In this document: positions 1 to 7,837 of the stretch, one piece after another | How the letters are laid out: each line of letters opens with the position of its first letter | How positions within the stretch are numbered: the first letter of the stretch is position 1 | DNA from: Candidatus Manganitrophaceae bacterium | GTDB lineage: Bacteria > Nitrospirota > Nitrospiria > SBBL01 > JAADHI01 | Direction: 5' to 3' | Length of the DNA stretch: 52,618 bases | Assembly (NCBI GenBank): GCA_012960925.1 | Contig: DUAG01000055.1 | Span: 16,950-69,567, forward strand | The notes under the pieces: model-generated | The model's database searches: none | Told to the model about the DNA's origin: nothing | What the model saw: only the letters and a program-made list of their open reading frames with translations | Program-made: the position numbers and the translations under genes

Positions 1-99
1 GAGCTATGCTCCCTCGTCACGCCTTGCCTCGGACTCAAAGCTGGGACTCCCAATCGCGCATGTTATTTTGGGACAGACCCTAACCATTAGGAAAAAAGT

Positions 100-1194
100 A
101 TGGCCATCAACTGCGGATTGATCGGACTTCCGAATGTGGGAAAGTCCACGATTTTTAATGCGATGACGCGCGGAAACGCGGCTGTCGCCAACTTTCCCTT
201 TTGCACGGTTGATCCGAATGTCGGCATCGTCGAGGTTCCCGATATCCGCTTGACCCGTCTGACCGAAATTTATAAACCGAAGAAGGTCGCACCCACAAAC
301 ATGGCTTTTGTCGATATCGCTGGCCTCGTGGCGGGAGCAAGCAAGGGGGAAGGCCTTGGGAATCAATTTTTGAGTCATATGCGGGAAACGGATGCCCTAG
401 TTCATATCGTCCGATGCTTTGAAGACCCTGAAATTGTCCATGTGGATGGCACGGTCGATCCCACACGTGACATCGAAACCATTGACACAGAGTTGATTCT
501 GAAAGACCTGGATACGCTTGAAAAACGACTTTTCCGGACGGGGAAAAAGGCAAAGTCAGGAGACAAGACGGCAATTTATGAAGCCGAGCTCTTGAAACAA
601 CTTCAGGACTGTCTTTCCAGCGGAAAGTCAGCGCGTACGCTATCGCTCCCCGAAGAAGCAGCCCCCTTTCTCAAAGAACTCGCCCTCTTGACGGCAAAAC
701 CGGTTCTTTATGTCGCCAATGTCCCGGAGGACAAGGTCAAGGAAGGTAATCCCTATTCCGAACGTGTCGCGGAAATTGCCCACCGCGAGGGGACATCCTC
801 CATTATTATCAGCGGAAAGATCGAATCTGAGATCGCCGCGCTCCCACCGGAGGAATGGGAAGAGTTCTTAAACGAACTCGACCTATCCGAGTCCGGACTC
901 TCCCGCTTGATTCAGGCCTCCTACCAGATGCTCGGACTCCTGACCTTTTTTACCGTGGGGGAAGATGAAGTCAAGGGCTGGACCATCGGGAATGAAACCC
1001 CCGCAGTCAAGGCGGCCGGGAAAATCCATTCCGATATAGAGAGGGGTTTCATTCGGGCAGAGATATTTCGCTATCAGGACCTGATCGAACATGGCAACCT
1101 GCAGGCAATTAAATCGAAAGGCCTCCTGAGACTGGAAGGAAAAGACTATTTGATTCAGGATGGCGATTGTGTCTACTTCCGTTTCAACGTGTGA
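100..1194 (+). CDS. ychF: Redox-regulated ATPase/GTPase YchF (OLA1 family)
   Basis: Cytosolic TRAFAC-class P-loop NTPase that associates with ribosomes and prefers ATP in characterised homologues. At 364 aa it has the usual family length. The G1 loop GLPNVGKST is at about residues 8-16, and [20 protein letters not shown] carries the G3 region. The C-terminus is a TGS domain ending in the typical [10 protein letters not shown]. The ATG at 100 follows a purine-rich stretch (aggaaaaaa). It is followed by an intergenic hairpin repeat, not by a gene in the same operon. Identification is certain at family level. Confidence 0.96.
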   Translation: MAINCGLIGLPNVGKSTIFNAMTRGNAAVANFPFCTVDPNVGIVEVPDIRLTRLTEIYKPKKVAPTNMAFVDIAGLVAGASKGEGLGNQFLSHMRETDALVHIVRCFEDPEIVHVDGTVDPTRDIETIDTELILKDLDTLEKRLFRTGKKAKSGDKTAIYEAELLKQLQDCLSSGKSARTLSLPEEAAPFLKELALLTAKPVLYVANVPEDKVKEGNPYSERVAEIAHREGTSSIIISGKIESEIAALPPEEWEEFLNELDLSESGLSRLIQASYQMLGLLTFFTVGEDEVKGWTIGNETPAVKAAGKIHSDIERGFIRAEIFRYQDLIEHGNLQAIKSKGLLRLEGKDYLIQDGDCVYFRFNV

Positions 1195-1223
1195 TTCCAA
1201 AATACACGATTGGATTTTGGGAT

Positions 1224-1343
1224 AAACCGCTAAGTCGGCTGAAAGACAAGGCCAGAGGTCATAAGGGCGACCGAGGCGTACTCACTCGTACGTTGAGGAG
1301 GCCGTTGGCCAATAACGCAGTATTTCAGCCGACTTAGCGGTTT
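1224..1343. repeat. Dispersed hairpin repeat, copy 1 (core reversed)
   Basis: A 120-bp intergenic element bounded by a perfect 21-bp inverted repeat (1224-1244 and 1323-1343). Its core (about 1245-1300) is the reverse complement of the cores at 14214-14270 and 51983-52040. Shared words include CCTCGGTCGCC and CTCTGGCCTTGTCTT. It starts 30 bp after the ychF stop codon. Confidence 0.8.
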
Positions 1344-1367
1344 CTAATTCCGCAACCGCGGAATTAG
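1344..1367. other. 10-bp perfect hairpin upstream of rpsF
   Basis: CTAATTCCGC, a 4-nt loop AACC, then GCGGAATTAG. It abuts the outer inverted repeat of the preceding repeat and lacks a T-tract, so it is not an obvious terminator. It could be a second palindromic unit or a leader structure of the rpsF operon. The rest of the gap to rpsF shows no gene. Confidence 0.5.
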
Positions 1368-1504
1368 ACCATGATTTGACTCGGCAGGATCAAATATGTT
1401 AGTAAACATCACATAATTTTCCAATTAATCAATCGGGTTGATCATCTCATCCCAATCCTCGCTCTAAAGACTGATTTAGGGCTAATAGCCAGGAGGGTCA
1501 CTTT

Positions 1505-1864
1505 TTGAATGCCTATGAAACAATCTATATCGTAAAACCTACCCTCTCCGAAGAAGAGATCACAAAAATAACCGACAAGATCAAGGCCCTGATTGAAAAG
1601 GACGGGGGGGAGATCGTTGGCGCGGACTCCTTTGGGAAGAAAAGGCTAGCCTACGAAGTGCGTAAGGAAAAAAGAGGGATCTATCTCATCCTCCACTTCA
1701 GAGCAACACCTGCAATCCTGTTGGAGTTAGAGCAAAGCTATCGCTTGTCTGAAACCATCATCAAGTACCTGACCATTAAGATAAGTGAAGATCAGTTAGG
1801 AAAGATGATCCCTGTCCGTGATGAAAAATCATTCTCACCCCGGGCCAGAGGAGGACGGTACTAA
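1505..1864 (+). CDS. rpsF: 30S ribosomal protein bS6
   Basis: Small-subunit protein that pairs with bS18 on the 16S rRNA central domain. The 119-aa protein has the family start NAYETIYIVKPTLSEEE and the conserved KRLAYEVRKEKRGIYLI stretch. The start is TTG at 1505, set by an ideal AGGAGG at 1491-1496 eight bases upstream; no in-frame ATG fits the conserved N-terminus. First gene of rpsF-ssb-rpsR, a widely conserved order; ssb starts directly after its stop codon. Confidence 0.96.
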   Translation: MNAYETIYIVKPTLSEEEITKITDKIKALIEKDGGEIVGADSFGKKRLAYEVRKEKRGIYLILHFRATPAILLELEQSYRLSETIIKYLTIKISEDQLGKMIPVRDEKSFSPRARGGRY

Positions 1865-2263
1865 ATGGTAAGTTTTAACAAGGTCATTCTTATCGGCAAT
1901 CTGACCAGAGATCCTGAAGTACGTTACACCCCCAGCGGAACAGCCGTTGCCAGCTTTGGGCTTGCTGTGAATCATCGGTATAAACAAGGGGAAGAGATGA
2001 GGGACGAGGTCTGTTTTATCGACATTGTGGTTTTTGGGAAGCAGGCTGAAAATTGCGGACAGTACCTCTCAAAGGGACAAGGTGCCATTATCGATGGACG
2101 TCTCCAACAGCGTAGATGGGAAACGGAAGAAGGTCAAAAAAGAAACAAGCACGAAGTGGTTGCACAATCGATTCGCTTTCTCCCGAAACGGCAGGGACAG
2201 ACCGAAGGGGCGGACAAAGAAGGTCCGGCCGTTGAAGAGGGTGGCGACGAGGTTCCATTTTAA
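1865..2263 (+). CDS. ssb: Single-stranded DNA-binding protein
   Basis: Binds ssDNA during replication, repair and recombination. The protein has 132 aa with an OB fold starting SFNKVILIGNLTRDPEVRYTPSG, and an acidic C-terminal tip ending DEVPF, the form that docks partner proteins. The linker is shorter than in the E. coli protein (178 aa). Its ATG directly follows the rpsF stop codon, so translation is probably coupled. It is the middle gene of the rpsF-ssb-rpsR operon. Confidence 0.96.
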   Translation: MVSFNKVILIGNLTRDPEVRYTPSGTAVASFGLAVNHRYKQGEEMRDEVCFIDIVVFGKQAENCGQYLSKGQGAIIDGRLQQRRWETEEGQKRNKHEVVAQSIRFLPKRQGQTEGADKEGPAVEEGGDEVPF

Positions 2264-2281
2264 GGAAGTTAGGGAGGGTGT

Positions 2282-2509
2282 GTGGAAAAGAAATACTTTC
2301 AAAGAAAACGTGTTTGTCGATTCTGTACTGAGAAGATAAAAGACATCGATTATAAAGATACTCAAATCCTGAAAGGATTTGTCACAGATCGTGGAAAAAT
2401 TATCCCAAGGCGTATCTCAGGGAATTGTGCCGGACATCAGCGCCAACTCACAAGGGCCATAAAACGGGCCCGGAATATTGCCTTCCTGGCATTTGCAGAA
2501 GAGCGCTGA
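2282..2509 (+). CDS. rpsR: 30S ribosomal protein bS18
   Basis: Small-subunit protein that binds 16S rRNA together with bS6. At 75 aa it is of typical length, with the conserved core [25 protein letters not shown] and the basic [13 protein letters not shown] tail. The N-terminus contains a CRFC pair, which in some bS18 proteins belongs to a zinc site; only these two cysteines are visible here, so metal binding is uncertain. The start is GTG at 2282 after a purine-rich stretch (gggagg). Last gene of the operon; no clear hairpin terminator follows. Confidence 0.95.
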   Translation: MEKKYFQRKRVCRFCTEKIKDIDYKDTQILKGFVTDRGKIIPRRISGNCAGHQRQLTRAIKRARNIAFLAFAEER

Positions 2510-2615
2510 CACCATTCATCTCCGGGGAAATGATTCATATTGACCCCCTGCTCACATTATTGCTATAGTTTGACCTGCCTGTATCACTGAAGTCTGATCT
2601 CCACCAAGAGGGAGA

Positions 2616-2999
2616 ATGCCGATGCTACCTTCAATTAAAAAAACCCGAACCAAAAATGATAGAGTTCACCAGAGAACTCCGTTTATCATTCTAGAGGTCA
2701 AAGGAAAACATTCCAACGAAGTATTCCTCGCTTCCGCGGAAAATATAGGACCGGGCGGACTTTTTCTTTCCTCATCCAAAAAGCTCAAGGTAGGGGGACG
2801 CTTTCCAATAGAATTTGTCCTGCCGGATAAGAAGACAAAAATTTTCTGTACCTGTGAAGTGGTCTGGAAAAAGGACTACGACAATTTGGGCCTCGCTTCA
2901 GAAGGAATCGGGGTGCGTTTTGTTGATATGGACGCATCCCAGAAAAAGCTTATTTCTGATTGGGTCGATAAAAAACACAGGAGAAAACGTCGTCCATGA
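2616..2999 (+). CDS. PilZ domain protein (possible c-di-GMP receptor)
   Basis: A 127-aa single-domain PilZ protein. It shows RVHQR (residues 16-20), which fits the RxxxR cyclic-di-GMP motif, then NIGPGG (about 43-48) in place of the canonical D/NxSxxG, so ligand binding is likely but not certain. The remaining sequence follows the PilZ beta-barrel pattern (GGLFL, GVRFVDM). The ATG at 2616 is preceded by GAGGGAGA. Its stop overlaps the start of the nuclease gene by 4 bases (ATGA), so the two are probably translationally coupled. The partner that it regulates is not visible. Confidence 0.8.
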   Translation: MPMLPSIKKTRTKNDRVHQRTPFIILEVKGKHSNEVFLASAENIGPGGLFLSSSKKLKVGGRFPIEFVLPDKKTKIFCTCEVVWKKDYDNLGLASEGIGVRFVDMDASQKKLISDWVDKKHRRKRRP

Positions 3000-3553
3000 A
3001 CCAATTTTTCCCCATGACTCTTTTCATAAAACGACAGTACCTACCCCTCCTTCTCCCTGTCATCCTCCTTCTTTTCATCGCACTACCCATCGCGCAAGCT
3101 GAAGTCGGAGAACTGCGGGCCGATGTCTTTGAAGCAAAAGTTCTCAAGGTCATCGACGGAGATACCATCCGCCTGGAGGATGGCAGGTTGGTCCGCTATC
3201 TTGGAATAGATGCCCCGGAAGTCCGAAAAAAAGTGGGCGGAAAATGGGTCTTTGATCCGGAACCTTTCAGTGAAGCGGCAACCGCCCTGAACAAGAAGCT
3301 GGTCGAAGGGAGGCCGGTTATCATTCAAATCGACCCGCAAAGGCCGAGGGATCGCTTTGGCCGACTCCTCGCCTATGTCTTCGTTGAGAATGAAAAGAAA
3401 TACTTTGTGAATGTGGAACTCTTAAAACAGGGTCTGGCCAAGGTGAAGAACATGCCTCTGGGGACAGTACACAGGGTCCGGTTTTTTAGCGCGGAGGAGG
3501 TGGCCTGGACAGACAAACGTGGTGTCTGGTCTGAAAATGGAAACCCGGAATAA
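2996..3553 (+). CDS. Secreted thermonuclease-family (SNase) nuclease
   Basis: A 185-aa protein with an N-terminal hydrophobic segment (about residues 14-31) and a likely signal-peptidase site after AQA at 35, so it is exported. The SNase-like domain keeps the catalytic set of staphylococcal nuclease: VIDGDT, R67 with D72 and E75 in VRYLGIDAPE, and R123 in FGRLLAY. It should hydrolyse DNA or RNA in the periplasm or outside, needing calcium as in the family. It overlaps the PilZ gene by 4 bases and its stop codon directly abuts the next ATG, so the three genes form one transcription unit. Confidence 0.88.
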   Translation: MNQFFPMTLFIKRQYLPLLLPVILLLFIALPIAQAEVGELRADVFEAKVLKVIDGDTIRLEDGRLVRYLGIDAPEVRKKVGGKWVFDPEPFSEAATALNKKLVEGRPVIIQIDPQRPRDRFGRLLAYVFVENEKKYFVNVELLKQGLAKVKNMPLGTVHRVRFFSAEEVAWTDKRGVWSENGNPE

Positions 3554-4054
3554 ATGGAAGTCCCAATCCCCAACTTTTATTTCATGGGCATTCAATTCAT
3601 CCATCTCTTCGCCCTTGCCATCTGGGTAGGCGGCATCGTCATCATCGGCGCTATTGTCGCGCCAACAATTTTCAGGAAGATAGAACCGCGAAGACGGGCC
3701 GGAGAACTCATGGGCCAGATCCTCTCGAAGTTCGACAAGGTCGCCTTGGGTTGCAGCGCGGTCTTGATCGGGACCGGGATCGTAAAGTTCTTTACCTGGG
3801 AAAATCTGACCCCATGGAATGCGACCCGCTATCTGGCCATCATGATCATGTCCGGGGTCTGTTTCTATTCGGTGTTTGTTATTTCTCCCCGGCTAAGAGT
3901 TCTGATTTCGAAACGACAATCCGAAAACAAAACGGATGAGGAGAGCTCTGAATCTGAAATTCCCCGCACAGAATTCAGCAAACTACACTTAACCTCTGTT
4001 CGGCTAATGATGGTCAATCTTGTATGCGGTACACTCGCCCTCTTGATGGCATGA
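3554..4054 (+). CDS. DUF4149-like small integral membrane protein
   Basis: A 166-aa protein with four predicted membrane helices (around residues 8-38, 65-85, 93-112 and 143-165). The first helix contains IHLFALAIWVGGIVIIGAIVAP, a pattern seen in DUF4149/TMEM205-like proteins. A charged loop (KRQSENKTDEESSESE) precedes the last helix. The ATG directly follows the stop codon of the nuclease gene. No function is established for the family. Confidence 0.65.
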   Translation: MEVPIPNFYFMGIQFIHLFALAIWVGGIVIIGAIVAPTIFRKIEPRRRAGELMGQILSKFDKVALGCSAVLIGTGIVKFFTWENLTPWNATRYLAIMIMSGVCFYSVFVISPRLRVLISKRQSENKTDEESSESEIPRTEFSKLHLTSVRLMMVNLVCGTLALLMA

Positions 4055-4095
4055 GTTTACCGGAGAGATCAAACGATCGAGCATCGTAAGGAGGA

Positions 4096-4237
4096 ATGAC
4101 GGAAGGGAGATCGCCGCCTGGAAAATCGCCAGATAATGGAAAGACGTTATTAAACCTGCCCCATCTGTCTCGATCAACTGACTTCCCGCTTTTACTGCCC
4201 CAATTGCAAGATGAAGGTGGTCAAAATACGGGACTAA
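4096..4237 (+). pseudogene. Possible broken small zinc-ribbon gene
   Basis: Frame 4154-4234 encodes 27 residues with two CxxC knuckles (TCPICLDQLTSRF then YCPNCKMK) and ends at TAA 4235-4237. It has no start codon: an in-frame TAA lies immediately before it at 4151-4153. A good ribosome binding site and ATG (aaggaggaATG, 4096) sit upstream in the neighbouring frame; removing one A from the AAA at 4152-4154 would join that ATG to the zinc-ribbon residues, giving about 46 aa. It may be a decayed gene, a sequencing error, or chance; the paired CxxC spacing argues against chance. Confidence 0.4.
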
Positions 4238-4242
4238 TTCTT

Positions 4243-4929
4243 TTGCGGAGCACTAAAATCCTTAAGATCCCTAAGCAGAAAGCCTCTTTTCCTCAGCCTC
4301 CGCCTTTTCTATTTACTCTTTTTGTCTCCCTTCTTTTATTAAATGCCTGCAGTGCTTCAAGACAATACCGGGTCGGCTATCGTGAGGTGGGCCTCGCCTC
4401 CTGGTATGGGGATAAATTTCACGGACGTCCCACGGCCAGCGGTGAAATTTACGACATGTATGGACTTTCTGCTGCCCACAAGGAACTTCCCCTCGGGACA
4501 CTCCTTCGAGTAAACGATCCCAAGACTGGCCGTTCGATCAAGGTCAAGGTCAATGATCGGGGACCCTTTATCGGGAGGCGTATCCTCGATCTTTCTTACG
4601 GGGCCGCAAAAAAACTGGGTGTGGTAGAGGCGGGAGTCACCACGGTCAAGATCGAAATTATCGGCCGCGCCCCGACATTGCGGCGGTCTCAGTCTGCCAA
4701 CAATCGCTTCTTTGTGCAGGTGGGTTCTTACTCGATTCGGGAAAACGCCTTACGCATGAAACAGGAAGTCGGCCAATACTATAAAAAGGTCTACCTGAAA
4801 GAGGCCGGGACCAATCAAGGGACGCGGTATCGTCTTCGAATCGGTCCTTATCCCTCATTATCCCTCAAAAAAATCGGCACAGACCGTGGCACAAGGTCTA
4901 CGCACCCGGATGACCGGAGTAAAGATTAA
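4243..4929 (+). CDS. rlpA: RlpA-like septal ring lytic transglycosylase lipoprotein (3' frameshift)
   Basis: Outer-membrane lipoprotein of the RlpA family, which cleaves peptidoglycan glycan strands lacking stem peptides. A signal peptide with lipobox LLNAC is followed by the double-psi beta-barrel (ASWYGDKFHGRPTASGE, then VNDRGPF and RILDLSYGAA) and a C-terminal SPOR domain (FFVQVGSYS). The reading frame is open from ATG 4096, but the 49 residues before TTG 4243 do not look like a signal peptide and overlap a possible zinc-ribbon frame, so 4243 is preferred although its ribosome binding site is weak. The SPOR domain breaks at seven A (4867-4873): with six, it would end KSAQTVAQGL...INPVVFRGY at TAG 4952-4954, a normal SPOR end. 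Confidence 0.82.
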   Translation: MRSTKILKIPKQKASFPQPPPFLFTLFVSLLLLNACSASRQYRVGYREVGLASWYGDKFHGRPTASGEIYDMYGLSAAHKELPLGTLLRVNDPKTGRSIKVKVNDRGPFIGRRILDLSYGAAKKLGVVEAGVTTVKIEIIGRAPTLRRSQSANNRFFVQVGSYSIRENALRMKQEVGQYYKKVYLKEAGTNQGTRYRLRIGPYPSLSLKKIGTDRGTRSTHPDDRSKD

Positions 4930-5040
4930 CCCGGTCGTCTTCCGTGGCTACTAGCAAGATGCCCCTCCATTGTTGTGAAGGTTCTTGAGAATTAGCATTG
5001 TTCGGTTGTATAATGCAGGACTGTTTAGTGTGGGAGCCTG

Positions 5041-5853
5041 ATGTCAAAAGCATTTGATGCCTTGGTCGAGGTCATGGCCCGTTTAAGGGGAGAAGGGGGT
5101 TGTCCCTGGGATCGCGAGCAAACCGCGGAATCCTTGAAACCCTTCCTGATCGAAGAGGCTTATGAGGTCTATGAAGCGATAGAGGCCGGACGGGCGGAGC
5201 CGCTCTGTGAGGAATTGGGCGACCTGCTTTTTCAGGTTCTTTTCCATGCGGAGATCGCAAAAGAACGCAAACTCTTCGATATTGAAGAGATCCTGGTTAC
5301 GGTCACAGAAAAGATGACCCGCCGTCACCCCCATGTCTTCACCCCGAAGGGCGAGGGGAAGGCAAACTCCCCGATGGACAGCACGGAAGTCCTTGCAAAA
5401 TGGGAGGAGATCAAAAAGAAGGAAGATCGCCATCGCGACCGGAAATCCATTCTCGACGGCATCCCAAAACAGCTTCCGGCCCTGCTTCGCGCGCATCAGC
5501 TGCAGTCGCGGGCCGCCCGCGTGGGATTTGACTGGAAAACCTCTGAGCCTATCCTCGCCAAGGTCGAAGAAGAGGTTCAGGAGCTTTGCGAGGCCGTTGC
5601 CAGAAAAGATCTCGCCGGGATTGAAAGTGAACTGGGTGATCTTCTTTTCTCCATCGTCAATGTCGCGCGTTTTCTGAAAATAAACCCGGAAGATGCCCTG
5701 CGCGGAACCATTGATCGTTTTACCGGACGCTTTCATAGGATGGAATCCGCAACGGAGAAAAATGGCGGATTGAAGACGCTTTCGCTTGAGGAAATGGATG
5801 CATTGTGGGAAGAGGCTAAACTGGCCGAAAGGGCCGCCCTCCCCCTGGATTAA
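5041..5853 (+). CDS. mazG: Nucleoside triphosphate pyrophosphohydrolase MazG
   Basis: Hydrolyses (d)NTPs to NMP and pyrophosphate, as a house-cleaning or stress enzyme. At 270 aa it matches E. coli MazG and has two tandem MazG domains. The N-terminal one begins RLRGEGGCPWDREQT and has metal-binding acidic helices (EEAYEVYEAIE, EELGDLLFQVLFHAE). The C-terminal one has EEEVQELCEAV and ELGDLLFSIVNVARF. The ATG at 5041 follows a spacer with GGGAG. It is probably expressed with the cytochrome gene 29 bp downstream, although they have no known joint function. Confidence 0.95.
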   Translation: MSKAFDALVEVMARLRGEGGCPWDREQTAESLKPFLIEEAYEVYEAIEAGRAEPLCEELGDLLFQVLFHAEIAKERKLFDIEEILVTVTEKMTRRHPHVFTPKGEGKANSPMDSTEVLAKWEEIKKKEDRHRDRKSILDGIPKQLPALLRAHQLQSRAARVGFDWKTSEPILAKVEEEVQELCEAVARKDLAGIESELGDLLFSIVNVARFLKINPEDALRGTIDRFTGRFHRMESATEKNGGLKTLSLEEMDALWEEAKLAERAALPLD

Positions 5854-5882
5854 TGCCATTTTAAAATAAAGAGGAACCTTCA

Positions 5883-6356
5883 ATGGCCCAACTGCGTATT
5901 ATCGGCATCATGATGGCAATGATTATCGGCTTTGCCGTTTTTGTGCATCTGACGACCAAGGCGATCGTCCCGGAGAAACTGGATTCGGGAATGATCTCCT
6001 TTGATATGTCCCGCCCGCGCGCGCCCAGCGAGTCCCGGAGGGTAAAGAATCCGATTCTGGTCTCGACGGCTGTGATCGAGGAAGGGAAGAAGGCCTACCT
6101 CGGCGGGGGATGCGTGGTTTGTCACGGGAAAGAAGGGCTGGGAGACGGTGATGGCGGCATCCAGTTATCACCGCCTCCTCGGGACCTGACCGACGCGAAC
6201 TTCCAACTCCTTCGCACCGACGGAGAAATGTTCTGGTCGATCGAACACGGGGTAGAGGGAACCGGAATGTTCGGGTATATCCCGAGGATGGTTTCTGAAG
6301 AAGAGGCCTGGAAGATCGTTCACTATATTCGGACATTGAGACGGGGACCAACATAA
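5883..6356 (+). CDS. Membrane-anchored monohaem c-type cytochrome
   Basis: A 157-aa protein with an uncleaved-looking N-terminal helix (residues 5-24) and one class I cytochrome c domain on the periplasmic side. The haem site is CVVCH (C77, C80, H81) in a GGCVVCHGKEGLGDGDGG context; a methionine near MFGYIPRM is the likely distal ligand. It would carry electrons for a membrane-bound or periplasmic redox enzyme that is not encoded nearby. The ATG is preceded by GAGGAAC. It is followed after 20 bp by a DUF4168-like gene, probably in the same transcript. Confidence 0.85.
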   Translation: MAQLRIIGIMMAMIIGFAVFVHLTTKAIVPEKLDSGMISFDMSRPRAPSESRRVKNPILVSTAVIEEGKKAYLGGGCVVCHGKEGLGDGDGGIQLSPPPRDLTDANFQLLRTDGEMFWSIEHGVEGTGMFGYIPRMVSEEEAWKIVHYIRTLRRGPT

Positions 6357-6376
6357 TAGCAGAAAGGATATTAAGA

Positions 6377-6844
6377 ATGAAGCAACAAATGCTATCGAGT
6401 CCAGCGGCAAAAAATCCTATCATTTACCGAACTCTCTTGCTCTTTATCATCCTCCTGGGCCTGGGTTCTTCAGGGGCACAGCCGGCCAGCGCAGATCATA
6501 TCAGTGATGCAGATGTTGAGAAATTTGTCCGGGCAAAGATTGACCTGAGCGAGTCGATGGGGAATTTCTTCCGGGGCAGAAGCTCCCCGCGCTTCGGACC
6601 CGATGGGGAAGGCCCCGACATGGAGGCACTCCGAAGGCTTGAAAAAGAGATCAACAACCATGTCGCCAGCGTCCTGGCAAAACATGATCTGAGCATTGAG
6701 GAATACCAGGAAAGAAGCCCTGAGATCTTTGAAGACAAAGAAGCCGTCGACAGGTTCCTAGAGGCGCATCCGGATTTAAAGGAACGGTATGAAAAACTTC
6801 CGCAGAGCCCAAGGCGGGGAAGGCGCAGCGGTAGACCATTTTAA
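6377..6844 (+). CDS. Exported DUF4168-like protein
   Basis: A 155-aa protein with a signal peptide (hydrophobic core LLLFIILLGLGSSGA, likely cut after ASA near residue 39). A mostly helical, charged mature part follows: ISDADVEKFVRAKIDLSE, an acidic LEKEINNHVASVLAKHDLSIEEY, and the end DRFLEAHPDLKERYEKL. The pattern resembles the DUF4168 family, in which a helical domain has DAEV/L...F start motifs. The C-terminus is Arg/Gly-rich (SPRRGRRSGRPF). Function unknown. It converges on the next gene with a 6-bp gap. Confidence 0.6.
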   Translation: MKQQMLSSPAAKNPIIYRTLLLFIILLGLGSSGAQPASADHISDADVEKFVRAKIDLSESMGNFFRGRSSPRFGPDGEGPDMEALRRLEKEINNHVASVLAKHDLSIEEYQERSPEIFEDKEAVDRFLEAHPDLKERYEKLPQSPRRGRRSGRPF

Positions 6845-6850
6845 GGTCTT

Positions 6851-7828
6851 TCAGTTAGACTGGCACGAGACCCCATTCTGATGGAATGGATCGACAAGCG
6901 TCCCTGTAGGACAACCGACAGGGTTTACGACAGGAGAATCATTCATAGTGACAAACCCGGTGGAGGCTGATGTAAAGGTACTCGTGTTTACGCGAAAATT
7001 TCCGCTTGTATTGGTGCAGGCATTTGACCCCGGCAGGCAGGTTACCGTAAATGTCCCCGTCGGCGTACCTGGAGCCGTGACGATAATATCTCCGTTGGCA
7101 TCATTTTTTGAATCAATGACAAAGTCAAAACGCATGGCCGTTTGCGCAGCCGCTGCACCCGTCATATCCTGCTGAATCGAGAATTCGATATGGTTGCAAC
7201 GGGGCTGGTCACAGAAGACACTCGGGACGTTCGGATCGATAATTCCTCCATTCGGAACAGACCGAAAGCTCTGGAAATGTGTGATGATATTCCGGTTTAC
7301 GGTCTGTCCACAGGTTGCCTCTGAATTACAATTATTGGTCACTTCACCTGACATCGGGTTAGAGAGAAATGTTCCTCCATGGATCAGGAACCCGGGAATG
7401 GTCACGTTACTCGTTCCACTAGGAACTGAGTCATTGGTCAGACCTCCGAAGCTTGCACCGACATCTGTCCCGGTTCCTATAATCGGGTTCAAGCCTGTCC
7501 CCACCTGAGTATCGGCACCGGGGGGGATCATTGGAGGAGTGACCCGACAAACAGGCACATCGGTCGGATTCACATTAATGGCTTCACCGCAAAGATTAAA
7601 ATTTAACATACCCCCGTTAATAGGGATCGTTACCCCTCCAGTTTGAATTGTCCCTGGGCAGATCTCCCCTTGGTTCCCCCGGCAGTCTTCTCCGTTGGTA
7701 AAGATCGTTTGGTTTTGGGTTGTCGTTGTCAGGGACCTAGAATCAGTTGCCTGGGCGAAGTCGTAGGATAAAACATTGAAAAAGCCCAAGAAAATTATCA
7801 CAATAACTGTATTCGCCTTCAAATTCAT
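6851..7828 (-). CDS. Secreted protein of unknown function, second of a tandem pair
   Basis: A 325-aa protein that I do not recognise. It has an N-terminal signal peptide (core VIVIIFLGFFNVLSY). The mature chain is rich in Gly, Thr, Asn and Ser with at least ten cysteines, often near Asn/Gly (NGEDCRGNQGEICPG, NNCNSEATCG, CLPGSNACTN). This composition suits an extracellular beta-rich, disulfide-bonded protein; no C-terminal sorting or anchor motif is visible. The ATG at 7828 is preceded by AAGGATAAG. It lies 9 bp downstream of the 350-aa protein gene and probably shares its transcript. The region HIEFSIQQDMTGAA loosely resembles IFEQTASWQITGST in that neighbour, so they may be distant paralogues. 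Confidence 0.7.
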   Translation of the reverse strand: MNLKANTVIVIIFLGFFNVLSYDFAQATDSRSLTTTTQNQTIFTNGEDCRGNQGEICPGTIQTGGVTIPINGGMLNFNLCGEAINVNPTDVPVCRVTPPMIPPGADTQVGTGLNPIIGTGTDVGASFGGLTNDSVPSGTSNVTIPGFLIHGGTFLSNPMSGEVTNNCNSEATCGQTVNRNIITHFQSFRSVPNGGIIDPNVPSVFCDQPRCNHIEFSIQQDMTGAAAAQTAMRFDFVIDSKNDANGDIIVTAPGTPTGTFTVTCLPGSNACTNTSGNFRVNTSTFTSASTGFVTMNDSPVVNPVGCPTGTLVDPFHQNGVSCQSN

Positions 7829-7837
7829 TACTTATCC

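Noticed and set aside
27..40. 14-base match CCTCGGACTCAAAG with 28960-28973
   Set aside because: About ten 14-base matches are expected by chance in a window of this size; flanks do not match.
1344..1504. Possible S6:S18-binding leader of the rpsF operon
   Set aside because: The hairpin at 1344-1367 lacks the bulged CCG arrangement of that RNA, and I cannot fold the leader reliably by eye.
5083..5883. 266-codon open frame on the minus strand
   Set aside because: It lies exactly opposite mazG, whose two domains are clear; it is a codon-bias shadow.
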